From NCBI RefSeq assembly GCF_002072215.1, contig NZ_JXMW01000002.1:1-64000 (forward strand): a stretch of DNA of 64,000 nt. The letters run 5' to 3'. Of this stretch, positions 43,875 to 54,005 are shown one piece after another (position 1 is the stretch's first letter; every line of letters starts with the position of its first letter). The notes beneath the pieces are model-generated. The model did not search any database. It was not told where the DNA came from and worked only from the letters and a program-made list of their open reading frames with translations. A program made the position numbers and the translations under genes. Source of the stretch: Methanobrevibacter arboriphilus JCM 13429 = DSM 1125. Lineage in GTDB: Archaea; Methanobacteriota; Methanobacteria; Methanobacteriales; Methanobacteriaceae.

Positions 43875-44187
43875 TACTAATGTATGTATAGGGTACATTT
43901 TTAAATGGAATCCTTAGTACAATAAATCAGAGGATATATTCTCTAAAAATTGATCGCCTTATTGGTCAGAAATTGTTAAAGATGAATGTGAGCAAGTTAT
44001 TGGAAAATTAATAAATGAATATACATCTAATTATGACAATATTAAAACAATTTTAATAAATAATAATATTCATCCTCCTGATTGGCAGATTTGTTTAGAT
44101 GCTCATGATTTAGGGCATAAAATTCGAAATTTAATTTTTGTTAATTCTGATTATACATTATGTGATTGTTTAAAACCTATTACTTAA
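43858..44187 (+). pseudogene. PIN-domain-like toxin pseudogene with two nonsense codons
   Basis: 110 codons from ATG 43858: MTFFFDTNVCIGYIFKW (a PIN-type first strand with the acidic DTN), a TAG at 43915-43917, a TGA at 43951-43953, then WSEIVKDECEQVIGKL, HPPDWQICLDAHDLG and FVNSDYTLCDCL, resembling the D-x-x-I...D-x-x-L...VTxD ending of PIN proteins. Everything else in the frame is open. Each stop could come from a TGG codon by one G-to-A change. Confidence 0.55.
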
Positions 44188-44539
44188 TAAAACTAAAATT
44201 AATTCTATACATAAATTTGATAGGCTTAGTATTTTTTCCGAGATATATTATTTTTTACAATTGAAATTTTTAGTCTTGTAGCTGCAAGAAATGTTTTTTA
44301 AAGTGTAAAACTATTTTTTAATATTTTTATATTTATTTTATATCTTTTTTTTGTTAGTGTAAGGTAAAATGTGTTAGTGATTTTATTTATTGTTTTTATT
44401 TTTTAGATTATATCCAACGTAACTATCATATTTAGATTTGTTTTTAAAAGTTTTAGTCATATTTTTATTTTTTGTTTTAGAAATAGTTTTATATATTTAT
44501 TATGTATTCTTATATGTTATCTATTAATTATTTTATTAA

Positions 44540-45187
44540 CTATACATCATGTATTTGATTACTTTCAGATAATAAGTAAGCTAATTTAGCATCATCAGTA
44601 GTGTTTATATTTAGAGCTAACTCAATTTGAGGAATAATTAATTTTTCCTCATTTTGTACTTCATTTCTACTTAATAAGATATTTAAACCAGAAGGAACTA
44701 AATTATCAAATACTAAAGAAGGTTTAATTCCATACTCCTCAAAAATTGAAATAGGAACCAAAACAGACATTGCATCAACATCATTTTCCATATACTTTTC
44801 TAGAATATAATCAATAATATTTGTAGAAACAAAAGGTAGATCAGTATTTATAAATAATAATATGTCATCAGAAGATTTTTTTTCAAAATGAGATAATATA
44901 AATGATAGATCTTCAACATAACCATTTCCAGGAGTTTCTAAATAATTAAAAAACTTTTCAGAATTAAAAAATTTTTCAGAATTAAAAAACTTTTTAGAGA
45001 TATATTTTTTAGTTTCAGGAGTATGAGGGCTTACAGCTATAAAAATCTTATCAATATATTTAGATTCTTTTAAATTATCTAAAACATGATCAATCAGATA
45101 CTTATCAAAAAGTTTAAAGAGAGGTTTTTCAGTGTTTATATTCATCCTTTTTCCCTTACCTCCAGCCATCAAAACAGCTATTATCAT
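44540..45187 (-). CDS. cobY: Adenosylcobinamide-phosphate guanylyltransferase CobY
   Basis: A 215-residue archaeal nucleotidyltransferase that activates adenosylcobinamide phosphate with GTP in cobamide synthesis. IAVLMAGGKGKRM (3-15) is the nucleotide loop, EKPLFKLFDKYLIDHVLDNLKES (about 20-42) matches CobY, and LLFINTDLPFVS (about 111) carries the metal-binding Asp. A three-fold Phe-Phe-Asn-Ser-Glu-Lys repeat (about 66-82) sits in a variable loop. The product feeds the cobamide bound by MtrA, encoded nearby. AGGAGAT precedes the ATG. Confidence 0.85.
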   Translation of the reverse strand: MIIAVLMAGGKGKRMNINTEKPLFKLFDKYLIDHVLDNLKESKYIDKIFIAVSPHTPETKKYISKKFFNSEKFFNSEKFFNYLETPGNGYVEDLSFILSHFEKKSSDDILLFINTDLPFVSTNIIDYILEKYMENDVDAMSVLVPISIFEEYGIKPSLVFDNLVPSGLNILLSRNEVQNEEKLIIPQIELALNINTTDDAKLAYLLSESNQIHDV

Positions 45188-45232
45188 GTGTATCTCCTAA
45201 ATAAAATAATAAGTGAATTATTAAAGAAATAT

Positions 45233-46702
45233 CTATTTTTTTTCTTGTAATTTCTTTCTAGCTGCTAAAATACATGGCCTTCCTTGTTTTCCACCAACAG
45301 GAACGTTCATAGTTCCCATTGAATTCATACATCTAGCCATTATAGCAGAACCTAAAGCTAGACCATCTGAAACAAACACACAATCCTTAAAGTTGTCTTT
45401 AGTATATTCAAGTATTAATTCAGGTTTCTTACCAGTAATCCCTGCTCTACCAGTTATTCCCAAAGCAGATCCAGGAATTATAATATTTTCATCAAATGCA
45501 ACATCCAAAAGCCTTTTAACAATAATTGCACTTACATGATCCATAGTAGCAAACAATGTAGGTAAACCATCATTTTTATAAAGTTCTTCTCCTAATGAGA
45601 TTAAATCAGGAATTCTATCACCATTTTCACCAACATCACAACCAATCAAACAAGTCCCTGCCTTTTGAGCAGCTTCTGGTTTAACAGGAACAGTTCCAAA
45701 CCTATTCCTATCCATTGGAACCTTTCTAATATCAATAATTTCATGAACTTTTTCTGCATTAACTTTAGCACGTTTCCAATCAGCTTTTTTAAGTATATCT
45801 TTAGAATATAAATCAATTGCAGCTCCACCCTTCTTATCCACCTTATCAGTTCCACGAACAAGTGAATCAGCTATAACTCCTGCAAGACCTAAAAAATTCC
45901 CAACAGTATGTGCATAAGGTTCATCATCATTAACTACCCTACCAGCTAAGGTTGATCCAAAATCAATAGAAACACAAGGATTTCTATAATCAACCTTCGT
46001 CCATTTAGCTCCAAGTTTTATACCAGCTGTAACAAGTTCACCTTCCATTTCATTAGACACAACTTCTTCTCCTTTAGGTGGAAGAACACTAACAACAGCA
46101 CCGTCAAACATTACTTTATCAAGAAGAGTATAATCTTTTAATCTATCTGGAAAATTATCAATAGACATAGCTGGAGCCATTTTTCTTGGAGCAACCCCTG
46201 CATCTAAACATCCATTAGCTAGAGCAATTATAAGTTTTCCACTCTCTTCAGGAGTTGCAAAACCTGCTGTTACACCAGTTGAACGGACTACAAAATCTAA
46301 ATCATTTTCAATATCAATATGAGCTTCCTTTGCAGCTTCAATAACAGTATCACGAACTAGCTCAGATACAGATTCTTTTGAAAGTTCAATACCCCACACA
46401 GTTTTACCAAAAACTTCTTCTTTTGGTTTTGGTGGTCTAATATCTCTTGTCATATTAACAACTTTACTTAAAAGATAGCTTTCACTTGTATTTAAATTAG
46501 TTGCACAAATGATACACTTTGTAGTTGTATTCCCAAGTTCAACAGAGGCTGTGATATAATATTCATCAGGCCTCATTTTATAACCAGACCCTGCAGTTTT
46601 AGCTGAAAAAGGAGATGATTTTAAAGATTCAAATTTTTTAAATTTACTTTTAGCTATTACAGGTTTAGAACCTAAACCAAAAATTTTACTTATAAAAGAC
46701 AT
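45233..46702 (-). CDS. Methanogenesis marker protein 14
   Basis: A 489-residue protein found only in methanogens, with an actin/hexokinase-like (ASKHA) nucleotide-binding region: ASVELGNTTTKCIICATNL (about 52) is the phosphate-1-type loop and CVSIDFGSTLAGRVV (about 245) a second such strand. Further conserved parts are RSTGVTAGFATPEE and ATMDHVSAIIVKRLL. Its role is unsettled; an activase-like function for methanogenesis enzymes is a reasonable guess. ATG 46702 has GAGGGA upstream, which an earlier TTG (46717) would include. CobY lies 45 bp downstream. Confidence 0.85.
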   Translation of the reverse strand: MSFISKIFGLGSKPVIAKSKFKKFESLKSSPFSAKTAGSGYKMRPDEYYITASVELGNTTTKCIICATNLNTSESYLLSKVVNMTRDIRPPKPKEEVFGKTVWGIELSKESVSELVRDTVIEAAKEAHIDIENDLDFVVRSTGVTAGFATPEESGKLIIALANGCLDAGVAPRKMAPAMSIDNFPDRLKDYTLLDKVMFDGAVVSVLPPKGEEVVSNEMEGELVTAGIKLGAKWTKVDYRNPCVSIDFGSTLAGRVVNDDEPYAHTVGNFLGLAGVIADSLVRGTDKVDKKGGAAIDLYSKDILKKADWKRAKVNAEKVHEIIDIRKVPMDRNRFGTVPVKPEAAQKAGTCLIGCDVGENGDRIPDLISLGEELYKNDGLPTLFATMDHVSAIIVKRLLDVAFDENIIIPGSALGITGRAGITGKKPELILEYTKDNFKDCVFVSDGLALGSAIMARCMNSMGTMNVPVGGKQGRPCILAARKKLQEKK

Positions 46703-47015
46703 ATATTTTTCCCTCAAAACATCCTTTTATTTTATAATGCCCACTCAAAAGCATTTAAATTAAATTAATAATTAATGATTATTAATATAATAATTAAATT
46801 AATAATATAAATATATACTATTTTTATATATTAAAAGTAAAGTTTATAAAGATTTTTAAAATTTTTTAAGAATTATTAAAATATTAAGAATTATTAAAAG
46901 TTATAAAATAAAAGCTAAAAATAAAAAAGAAAAATAAAAACTACAAACTATAATTTTAAATTATAATTTAAAATTAAAAATAAATTAAATAATAAATTAA
47001 ATGATAAATTAGATA
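46703..47015. other. AT-rich spacer
   Basis: 313 bp between the uspA-type gene and the Mmp14 gene. It contains the ribosome binding site of the latter and long A/T runs (AATAAAAAAGAAAAATAAAAAC). Nothing else recognised. Confidence 0.4.
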
Positions 47016-47471
47016 TTAATCCAATTTACAACTATCATTTTCAATTGTTCTTACTAAATGTATTGTACATGGGGCAAAATGGACAACTTCCTCAGAAACA
47101 CTTCCTAAAAGATGTTTATCAACTATACTCTTTCCAGTACCCATAACAATAACATCAACACAATTATCTTCAGCTGCTTTAACAATTACCTCTGCAGGTT
47201 TACCTTTAGATAATTTTTTTATAATAGATATATTTTTATTATTATCCAAATCCAATAACTGTTCAAATTCCTCTAAAAATATTTTTCCTTTGGAATTGAG
47301 CTCAACAACCATAGCTTCCTTTATTTTTTTAGGAGTTAAAAAAGGAACAGAATCATCAACAACATATAAACCTATAATCTCAACTTCCCTATCCCCAATT
47401 AAATCAAGGGTACTATCTACTAATTCTTTAGTATAATTACCCATTATTGGAACTAAAACTTTACTATACAT
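47016..47471 (-). CDS. Universal stress protein (UspA family)
   Basis: A 151-residue single Usp domain: [19 protein letters not shown] at the start, [10 protein letters not shown] then [21 protein letters not shown] near the end, the ATP-binding G-x2-G-x(9)-G-(S/T) pattern ([17 protein letters not shown]). Members bind ATP and respond to stress. It lies 27 bp downstream of the exchanger gene and is probably co-transcribed with it. GGAGA precedes the ATG. Confidence 0.9.
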   Translation of the reverse strand: MYSKVLVPIMGNYTKELVDSTLDLIGDREVEIIGLYVVDDSVPFLTPKKIKEAMVVELNSKGKIFLEEFEQLLDLDNNKNISIIKKLSKGKPAEVIVKAAEDNCVDVIVMGTGKSIVDKHLLGSVSEEVVHFAPCTIHLVRTIENDSCKLD

Positions 47472-47498
47472 ACAAATTCTCCATTTATTTCTAATTTC

Positions 47499-48545
47499 CT
47501 AACCTAACACAAATATTCTTAAAAAAGCATATAATACATAAACTATCATGAGAACAATACCAGAAAGTCTATTTAATTTATTCCCATTAAACTTCATCAA
47601 AAGTAATGTTCCAGCAGTCACACCTATCATTACTGGAGCATCAAAATAAAGAGATAAATAATCAATTGGAATAGCTACTAATAATGCAGGAATACCTATA
47701 CCAATTAGAATATTAAAAGTTACACTTCCAAAAACAGTTCCCATAGACAAATCATGCAATCCTTTAATAGCAGAAGACAAAGTAACAACCAATTCAGGAA
47801 TACTAGTACCAATAGACAGAGTGAACAAACCCATAATAGCAGGAGGTATTCCAAAAGTAGATGCTAGAGAACTAGCGCTTGTAATTAACAATTGACAACC
47901 TATAGCTAAACCAATAATACCTAATATTGTAAATAAAATGCTTTTTTTCTTAATTGATTTTCTCTTTTTTAAAGTTTTATTAGAAATATCATCAATCTTT
48001 TCAATACCTTTAGACTTTATAATATCTTCTTCACTATTAGGTAATTTTTTAACCTTATATTTTTGAGCTTTTTCTTGATCCTTTACAAGAATTCTCATAT
48101 AATAAATATAAAAAATAATCATCACTACAGAACCAAAACCAGATATGAAAAGTTGACCAGTAAAGTATCCAAACAACATAAAGGCTAACAATACAAGCCC
48201 AGTTACTATAGCCATAAGTCCATCCCGATTAATAGATTTTTTATCAGCCTGTACTAAACCAGTAACAGTAGCAGTTATACCAAGAATTCCAGCAACATTC
48301 CATATATTAGAACCTATAACAACACCTACACCCATATCACCATTACCTCCTAAAGAAGCAATTAGTGCAGATCCAAACTCTGGAAGAGAAGTTCCAATTG
48401 CAGCAGCAGTCACACCAAGAAGAATCTGAGAAACACCCAAAGCAGTCCCTATCTCAACAATGTGATCTACAAACAAGTCTGCTGCCTTTATAACAATTAA
48501 TAAAGACACCACAAGCAAAATACACATCAATATAATCTCAAACAT
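47499..48545 (-). CDS. Na+/Ca2+ exchanger-family (CaCA) antiporter
   Basis: A 348-residue membrane protein with about ten helices in two inverted halves. Each half has its alpha-repeat with the ion-binding acid: GTSLPEFGSALIAS (about 53-66) and GTSIPELVVTLSSA (about 249-262). A charged cytosolic loop (about 160-205, KNL/EEDIIKSK region) separates them. Resembles the prokaryotic YrbG type. Substrate could be Ca2+ or another cation exchanged for Na+ or H+. A universal stress gene follows directly. Confidence 0.9.
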   Translation of the reverse strand: MFEIILMCILLVVSLLIVIKAADLFVDHIVEIGTALGVSQILLGVTAAAIGTSLPEFGSALIASLGGNGDMGVGVVIGSNIWNVAGILGITATVTGLVQADKKSINRDGLMAIVTGLVLLAFMLFGYFTGQLFISGFGSVVMIIFYIYYMRILVKDQEKAQKYKVKKLPNSEEDIIKSKGIEKIDDISNKTLKKRKSIKKKSILFTILGIIGLAIGCQLLITSASSLASTFGIPPAIMGLFTLSIGTSIPELVVTLSSAIKGLHDLSMGTVFGSVTFNILIGIGIPALLVAIPIDYLSLYFDAPVMIGVTAGTLLLMKFNGNKLNRLSGIVLMIVYVLYAFLRIFVLG

Positions 48546-48865
48546 CCAATTTTCCCCATATACATTAAAAACAAATAAATATCAGAACATCCTCATATAT
48601 TTAACCCTAAATACAATCAATATACATCTTCAACCATATAAAGTTATTGAAAGTGTAAAAAAAGTCAATTATAAAATAATATTAAAGTTATATAAAGAAA
48701 TTTTATAAAAAGATATTAAAAATAAAAAATATTATAAAATAAAATTATTATAAAATAAAAGGTTATTAAAACTAAAAATAATAAAAAAAGAAAAAATAGA
48801 TTAGATGATAATCATCTAACCCTATATATTGTTTTGTTAAAGAATAAACTATAAATAGACTATTC
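48546..48865. other. Spacer with the mtr terminator and the exchanger promoter
   Basis: 320 bp, no gene. It holds the hairpin terminator after mtrH and, nearer 48590, minus-strand TTAAATATATGAGG, which may be the TATA box of the exchanger gene. Confidence 0.5.
48780..48819 (-). terminator. Intrinsic-type terminator of the mtr operon
   Basis: TTAGATGA-TTA-TCATCTAA on the minus strand (48801-48819) is a perfect 8-bp stem, followed by TCTATTTTTTCTTTTTTTATT, about 47 nt after the mtrH stop. Confidence 0.75.
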
Positions 48866-49798
48866 TTATAACATTTTGTTTATTGGATGGTTTTCTACAG
48901 GTTCAGTTCCCATATCTTTAGCAGCTTCAGCTATAAATATGTCAGCCATTGCACATGCAGGGAAAGCAATCTTAGCATTTTCAATAGGACCAAAGAGAAC
49001 AAAGTCTCCACCTACCATTTGCTGAACAATGTTAGAACCAATATCACAAACAGGCCATGCTTCTTTATGTTCTTTTTTGTATTCTCTTAACCAATCCCAT
49101 GCAGAAGGCACATTGTGAATACCAGAACCTACAGGTAATCCCCATTTACTTTTTACAGCAAAAGAAGTTCTTGCAGCAACTCCAGCACCTTGACCAAGAG
49201 GAGTAACAGCAGTATCCATTAAAGGTTTAGTAATCCCACAGGATTCAGACATTTCTAATAAACCTTGATCGATAGTACCATCACCATCTTCCCAAATACC
49301 AATTTTACCTTCAACAGTAGCATTCATTGGGTTAAAACCTAATACAATAGAAGCAGAAATATCAGATTCTTTTACAGCTTCAATCTCTTCAGCTTCTGCA
49401 GCCATATTGATTGAATTGTAAATAGCTCTTTCAGATAATCCAGCTTCAGTAGCATATTTTGCTCCAGCCATTCTTGCTTCACCAGAAGTAGAATCTATAA
49501 GGAAAGGAGAGTCAGAAATGTCTCCGACAAACTCTAAGTACTTAACTAAAGCCTCTTCAGTTTGTCCGAAAACTTGTACTAAACAAGGATTTCCAGTGAC
49601 ATCCATCATTTCTTCCATAGTTTTAATTCTTTCTTCTGCAGCATCTTTATCAAAGACACCTGCTTTTTCATCACTAATAATATTGTGTCCACCATAAAAG
49701 ATGGTACCTGCTAAAACAGTAGGATATTCTCCTGGCTGGCCTCCAATATTGACACCAGCTATATCCAATACTTCTTGTTCTTTATCAAACCTAAACAT
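48866..49798 (-). CDS. mtrH: Tetrahydromethanopterin S-methyltransferase subunit H
   Basis: 310 residues. MtrH is the peripheral, TIM-barrel-like subunit that moves the methyl group from methyl-tetrahydromethanopterin to the cobamide on MtrA. It opens FRFDKEQEVLDIAGVNIGGQPGEYP, has the ligand-binding GEARMAGAKYATEAG and VLGFNPMN segments, and ends with the acidic AKDMGTEPVENHP. No membrane helices. Last gene of the operon; GGAGG precedes the ATG. Confidence 0.97.
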   Translation of the reverse strand: MFRFDKEQEVLDIAGVNIGGQPGEYPTVLAGTIFYGGHNIISDEKAGVFDKDAAEERIKTMEEMMDVTGNPCLVQVFGQTEEALVKYLEFVGDISDSPFLIDSTSGEARMAGAKYATEAGLSERAIYNSINMAAEAEEIEAVKESDISASIVLGFNPMNATVEGKIGIWEDGDGTIDQGLLEMSESCGITKPLMDTAVTPLGQGAGVAARTSFAVKSKWGLPVGSGIHNVPSAWDWLREYKKEHKEAWPVCDIGSNIVQQMVGGDFVLFGPIENAKIAFPACAMADIFIAEAAKDMGTEPVENHPINKML

Positions 49799-49814
49799 TT
49801 ATAATCCTCCATCC

Positions 49815-50057
49815 TTAGAGTAATGCGCCTAATAGTAATGGTAAAAGATTATATTTTATAACTACAACCATTATTATAAGACCTATTATTATACCATATA
49901 AAATACCAACATCTCTACCAGTTTGTTGACCTAATCTTTGGTAGTATTCACCAAGAGTAAACTCAACTTTTTCTTCAATTTCATCTAACTTCTCATTAGA
50001 TTTATTATAATCATCAGCAGAGACAAGTACTCGAGGTATTGTATTTTCTTCAGACAT
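49815..50057 (-). CDS. mtrG: Tetrahydromethanopterin S-methyltransferase subunit G
   Basis: 80 residues: a cytosolic helical part ([22 protein letters not shown]), then GRDVGILYG and one membrane helix (about 54-74). Part of the Na+-pumping membrane complex, 16 bp upstream of mtrH. Confidence 0.95.
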   Translation of the reverse strand: MSEENTIPRVLVSADDYNKSNEKLDEIEEKVEFTLGEYYQRLGQQTGRDVGILYGIIIGLIIMVVVIKYNLLPLLLGALL

Positions 50058-50069
50058 TCATAACACCTC

Positions 50070-50270
50070 TTAGAACAAATTCGCTATATATGGGATTACT
50101 ACGACTAATAAAAAAGCAATAGCTATTCCCAAGCCAATCCCAGTAAATCTTGTTGAAATTAATCCTGCGAATAATCTTCCTTCTCTTCCAATTAATTGAG
50201 ATCTGTATTGTATATCTTCAGATACATTTTTAATACCACGGACGTTTGGTTTGTTAGATAACTTAACCAT
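50070..50270 (-). CDS. mtrF: Tetrahydromethanopterin S-methyltransferase subunit F
   Basis: 66 residues: a short soluble part (ISEDIQYRSQLIGREGRL-like VSEDIQYRSQLIGREG), then FAGLISTRFTGIGLG and one membrane helix at the C-terminus. MtrF resembles the C-terminal part of MtrA, and here, too, an arginine-rich stretch precedes the helix. Confidence 0.95.
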   Translation of the reverse strand: MVKLSNKPNVRGIKNVSEDIQYRSQLIGREGRLFAGLISTRFTGIGLGIAIAFLLVVVIPYIANLF

Positions 50271-50282
50271 AATTAAACCTCC

Positions 50283-51008
50283 TTATATAAATCCTAGGAA
50301 TAAACATCCAACTACCAAAGTAAAGATTAGTCCTATCATAATACCTTGAACTTTACCAGAATAATTACCAGCAAAATTTCTTTGTACAGCACCAATCATT
50401 TTAATTTGAGTTTGAATATTTCTCATCCTTGCCTCAATTAAAGCAGTTTCAGGAGCAACTGGGCGAACTTCTTCACCCTCATCCTCTTCATCTCCACTAT
50501 CATCAAGAGAAATTACATAAGCATCCTCTTCGAAAGCACCAGGATCTTTTTCAATACATTCTTTAACTTTAGCTTCAATTGCACCAGCATCTTCCACATC
50601 AATCATGTTGACAATTTCAAGTTGAGATTGGAATCTTTCAATTCCCTCATCAGGAATGTTTTCAACATAAGGAATAGCTCCAGTAGCACCCATTATACTT
50701 CTTTTCTCTGGGTCTACACCATTTTGATGCAATGCTTCAAAACTTTGACCAGTAATATGCCCTTGAACTTCAGACCCACATAATATTAAAAATCTAATGT
50801 TAGGGTTTGATATTATATTAGCTACAACTTTTTCAATACCGAGATTCTCTGTTTTACAAGGTCCAGCAATAGCTGCACCAGCGTTAGCAGGAACATCTTC
50901 ATTGTGAGAACCTAAAGTTGTAACAGCAACAGGACTTTCAGGGTCTCCAGCAATATAATCTCCATTGATTATTGGCCATCCTTCTGCAGGTGATTTTTTA
51001 TCTACCAT
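50283..51008 (-). CDS. mtrA: Tetrahydromethanopterin S-methyltransferase subunit A (cobamide carrier)
   Basis: 241 residues. The soluble domain (1-170) binds 5-hydroxybenzimidazolyl cobamide; the lower cobalt ligand is His84 in [13 protein letters not shown], the same number as in the characterised Methanothermobacter protein. An acidic linker ([10 protein letters not shown], about 174) leads to one C-terminal membrane helix (about 221-240). The stop of mtrB overlaps this start by one base (TAATG). Confidence 0.97.
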   Translation of the reverse strand: MVDKKSPAEGWPIINGDYIAGDPESPVAVTTLGSHNEDVPANAGAAIAGPCKTENLGIEKVVANIISNPNIRFLILCGSEVQGHITGQSFEALHQNGVDPEKRSIMGATGAIPYVENIPDEGIERFQSQLEIVNMIDVEDAGAIEAKVKECIEKDPGAFEEDAYVISLDDSGDEEDEGEEVRPVAPETALIEARMRNIQTQIKMIGAVQRNFAGNYSGKVQGIMIGLIFTLVVGCLFLGFI

Positions 51009-51334
51009 TATAAAACCCCCAGATTAACGAGTAGAGGAATTGCAGCTATTAAAACAAATAATGCTATTAAGAATCCATACACCATGTTTGTAAGCATACC
51101 TGCAGTAGCATAGGCACCTTCTCTTCCAGGATAGGATCCTCGAGAAACAGTATTTGGATCTAGTGAATTCATTAAATCGTCTGCTGCAGCCTCTAAATCA
51201 GTTATTTCATTGTTTATATCATCCATAGAGAGTACTAAAACTTCTCTTCCTAAAGCAGCCCCAACTATCCCAGTAGAGGGATCGAGAGTTAAGCTGTACT
51301 CAGGAACAATTTTAATTAAAGGTAACATTTCCAT
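51008..51334 (-). CDS. mtrB: Tetrahydromethanopterin S-methyltransferase subunit B
   Basis: 108 residues: a soluble N-terminal part ending near [16 protein letters not shown] and one membrane helix (about 82-104). A member of the MtrA-G core of the sodium-pumping methyltransferase. Confidence 0.95.
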   Translation of the reverse strand: MEMLPLIKIVPEYSLTLDPSTGIVGAALGREVLVLSMDDINNEITDLEAAADDLMNSLDPNTVSRGSYPGREGAYATAGMLTNMVYGFLIALFVLIAAIPLLVNLGVL

Positions 51335-51345
51335 ATTTTCTCCCC

Positions 51346-52185
51346 CTATTGTTCTTCAACTTTAGGCCATAATCCAGACCATTTGACAGATGCAGCTTCA
51401 TTGAATGATGCTTTAATGTATGCTCTGATAGATATTATCCAACCAATTGCAGCAACAATAATTACAGCTACCCATACAGGAATTCCCATCCACATATTAG
51501 GAACAGGGTTAATAATAGTTAAAATTCCAGTAATAAACATAGCTAAAAATGCTGTAGATGCAGCTAATTTAAGAGTTCTAATTTGATTCTCATTAGGACC
51601 TAAACATGCATTAAATGGATGTTGTATAGCCATAGTATTCATTATAAAGAATAAAGCAATAAATCCAGGAGCTACAACAGAAGTAAGAATTCCATCAATA
51701 TTATAGGTTCCTGCAAGAGTTGCAGAGAATGCTAAAACAGACAAACCAGCAGCACCTGAAATTTCAGCAGTACATCTTTCAAGTACTGGTATTTTCATTC
51801 CAACAATCTTCTTTGCTATTACACCAATAATAAGACCTAAAACCATTGAAAGAATTAAAGCAATGATTGGTCCTAAAATTCCAAGTCCACTAACAAAAGA
51901 AAGAGACACTAAAGCAATACCAGCTAAAGCACCGATAATACCTATTGAAAGAGACATATATCCGATAGAAGGTACACCAGTACCTAAACCGTAACTTGCA
52001 ACTCTACGAATAGCATCTGCACCCCATACTATAGCACAAACTCCACCAAGAGCTGCTAAAACAGGGCCAAAAACTGGATTAAATTGAACTAAATAAATTC
52101 CAACAAGGCCTCCAACTATTCCTAAAATAAGCAATTTTTCAGGACCAATTGCACCACCAGATGGTCCTCCACCAGCTGCTGACAT
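51346..52185 (-). CDS. mtrC: Tetrahydromethanopterin S-methyltransferase subunit C
   Basis: 279 residues with about eight membrane helices, one of the three large integral subunits thought to form the sodium channel. The start is ATG 52185 (Met-Ser-Ala-Ala-Gly-Gly), with GGGGGTG upstream, overlapping the mtrD stop by one base. A longer frame to 52248 would run through the end of mtrD and is not real. Confidence 0.97.
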   Translation of the reverse strand: MSAAGGGPSGGAIGPEKLLILGIVGGLVGIYLVQFNPVFGPVLAALGGVCAIVWGADAIRRVASYGLGTGVPSIGYMSLSIGIIGALAGIALVSLSFVSGLGILGPIIALILSMVLGLIIGVIAKKIVGMKIPVLERCTAEISGAAGLSVLAFSATLAGTYNIDGILTSVVAPGFIALFFIMNTMAIQHPFNACLGPNENQIRTLKLAASTAFLAMFITGILTIINPVPNMWMGIPVWVAVIIVAAIGWIISIRAYIKASFNEAASVKWSGLWPKVEEQ

Positions 52186-52889
52186 TATGCAACACCCCCA
52201 GTTAAAACAATAGCAAATACACTCATTATAATAGAAGCAATAGCACAAGCAAGTATACCAGTGCCAATTCTTTTAAATTTAGGGTCGTGGAAACCTTCAA
52301 TAGTACCACCAATATTATAAGAAGCAATTACTGAATTTATAAAGAATACACCAACTGCAAGAATAGCAGCTAAACCTGCAGTTATAGCAGGATCAGTTAC
52401 AAAACTTCCTTCAGTCATTGCAATATTAATACCATAGTAAACAAGTCCACCACCAGCACCACCGAGTAAACCCCCGATGATACCACTTACAAAACAAACA
52501 GTAGGAATACCATGTCCTTCAGTACCAGAAGTAACATATTTTTCTTGATTTCTACCAGTTATTGGGTCAACTTCAACTTTAGCAGAAGAAGGTACAACAC
52601 CAACACCGAAAATATAAATTATGTTTGCAATTAACATAGTTATTCCAATCATCATCATTGCACCTACTGCACCAGCAATTGCAATGATATACCATGGCTG
52701 ACCAGTCATAGCTGCTGCAGTGATTAAACCAGTTAACCCAGCACCTGCTGCGAGCATTGCTGTACCAGTTCCTACACCAGTAGCTGTTGCCATAGCTGCA
52801 GGAGCTCCTCCTACTGGTATGAAGTGTACACCCCCACCAATGAGGATTCCTCCAACTGTTATAAATAATATTAAACTTATTGGATCCAT
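52185..52889 (-). CDS. mtrD: Tetrahydromethanopterin S-methyltransferase subunit D
   Basis: 234 residues, about six membrane helices, Gly- and Ala-rich ([20 protein letters not shown]). ATG 52889 has AAGGAGG upstream; the frame extends to 52958, but that part lies inside mtrE. Forms the membrane sector with MtrC and MtrE. Confidence 0.97.
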   Translation of the reverse strand: MDPISLILFITVGGILIGGGVHFIPVGGAPAAMATATGVGTGTAMLAAGAGLTGLITAAAMTGQPWYIIAIAGAVGAMMMIGITMLIANIIYIFGVGVVPSSAKVEVDPITGRNQEKYVTSGTEGHGIPTVCFVSGIIGGLLGGAGGGLVYYGINIAMTEGSFVTDPAITAGLAAILAVGVFFINSVIASYNIGGTIEGFHDPKFKRIGTGILACAIASIIMSVFAIVLTGGVA

Positions 52890-52902
52890 AAATGAAACCT
52901 CC

Positions 52903-53793
52903 TTAATCTTCCTTATATGGTCCATACCTAGTTCTGGCAAAGTTTTCAAGTCTTTCATTCATAATGATAAGAAGAATAACTATAATCAAACCTGCAATTA
53001 ATCCTCCGACTAACCCAAATACTACGGTTATCCAGAAACTTAAAAATACAATAGTACCAAAACAAAAACCAGTTAATGGTCCACCAAATTTCGCACAAAA
53101 GTTAACAGTATCAATAGAATTCCTTGCACCGAGCTCAGACTTAGTTACTATATCACCATGAATAGCTACAGGAATACCTCCACCAAACGGATATTGTTGG
53201 TATTCTCTTTCTGCACCATAAGCAACATCCCCAGTAGAAGAACCAATAGCACCAATAGTTATTCCCCATAAAACAGCGAGAAGCGGTAATGGGAAAACGT
53301 GTAATGGAGTTCCATTAAGAGGTATAGTCATTAAGTAGGATATACTTACAATACAAAAGGTAGTTATAAAACCATGACCTGCAATAGGTCCTAAAGCTTG
53401 GGTTAAAGCATCCATAAATAAAGGCTGCTCAAACTGAGATTGACTTACAATCCGTCCCATATGCGCTGTTACTGAGTATACAACATGTACTAAAGCAGCA
53501 ATAGTCGCACCAATAGCAATTCCTACAATAGGCATTAAATTAAAGTTAAACATTGGTGAAATCAAAACAAATGCTATAGAACCTGCGATACCACACCAAG
53601 CACCATATGCAACTGGTTCACCAGAAATAGCCTTATTAATAAATCGGTGTAAATGTCCCATTTGAGGAGCTAGCTGAACTTGTGAGTTTGGATTACTCAT
53701 GGAACCAACATCAGATTCTAAATCTTCAGAAGTTCCAGCTATAGTTGCAGCTGCACCCATCAATGCAACAACACCTAATGTTATAGGGTCCAT
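52903..53793 (-). CDS. mtrE: Tetrahydromethanopterin S-methyltransferase subunit E
   Basis: 296 residues with about six to seven membrane helices and a cytosolic loop ([21 protein letters not shown]). First gene of the operon; ribosome binding site AAGGAGG 11 nt before ATG 53793. Confidence 0.97.
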   Translation of the reverse strand: MDPITLGVVALMGAAATIAGTSEDLESDVGSMSNPNSQVQLAPQMGHLHRFINKAISGEPVAYGAWCGIAGSIAFVLISPMFNFNLMPIVGIAIGATIAALVHVVYSVTAHMGRIVSQSQFEQPLFMDALTQALGPIAGHGFITTFCIVSISYLMTIPLNGTPLHVFPLPLLAVLWGITIGAIGSSTGDVAYGAEREYQQYPFGGGIPVAIHGDIVTKSELGARNSIDTVNFCAKFGGPLTGFCFGTIVFLSFWITVVFGLVGGLIAGLIIVILLIIMNERLENFARTRYGPYKED

Positions 53794-53837
53794 ATTTTCT
53801 TTTCCTCCTTAGTTTTTATTAAATTGATTATTTAATA

Positions 53838-53850
53838 AATATATATTTTT
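53838..53850 (-). promoter_or_regulatory. Probable TATA box of the mtr operon
   Basis: Minus-strand AAAAATATATATTTA lies about 50 nt before mtrE, predicting a leader of about 25-30 nt. Upstream, TCATAGTAAATT and TCTTAGTAAATT are near-identical direct repeats about 17 bp apart. Confidence 0.45.
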
Positions 53851-54005
53851 TATTAGTTAATAGTTGTCTATTATTATTAATTTACTAAGATTAAAATTTA
53901 CTATGATTAATTTTATAAGTTTTAAATTTTTCAATTTTATGAAACAATAATGATAATAATGATAATTAATGTCTTAACTCTCTCAAATCATGAATTAAAC
54001 AACTA

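Larger units (their letters stand above)
43565..44539. other. Gene-poor stretch with toxin-antitoxin remnants
   Basis: Apart from the two pseudogenes at 43761-44187, nothing coding is seen. From 44190 to 44539 the sequence is T-rich with short runs (TTTTTATATTTATTTTATATC) and no clear repeat. Confidence 0.5.

Noticed and set aside
43915-43953. In-frame TAG/TGA read as recoded amino acids (pyrrolysine or selenocysteine)
   Set aside because: No pyl or sec machinery is seen, Methanobrevibacter-type organisms are not known for pyrrolysine, and two different stops in a decayed neighbourhood fit a pseudogene.
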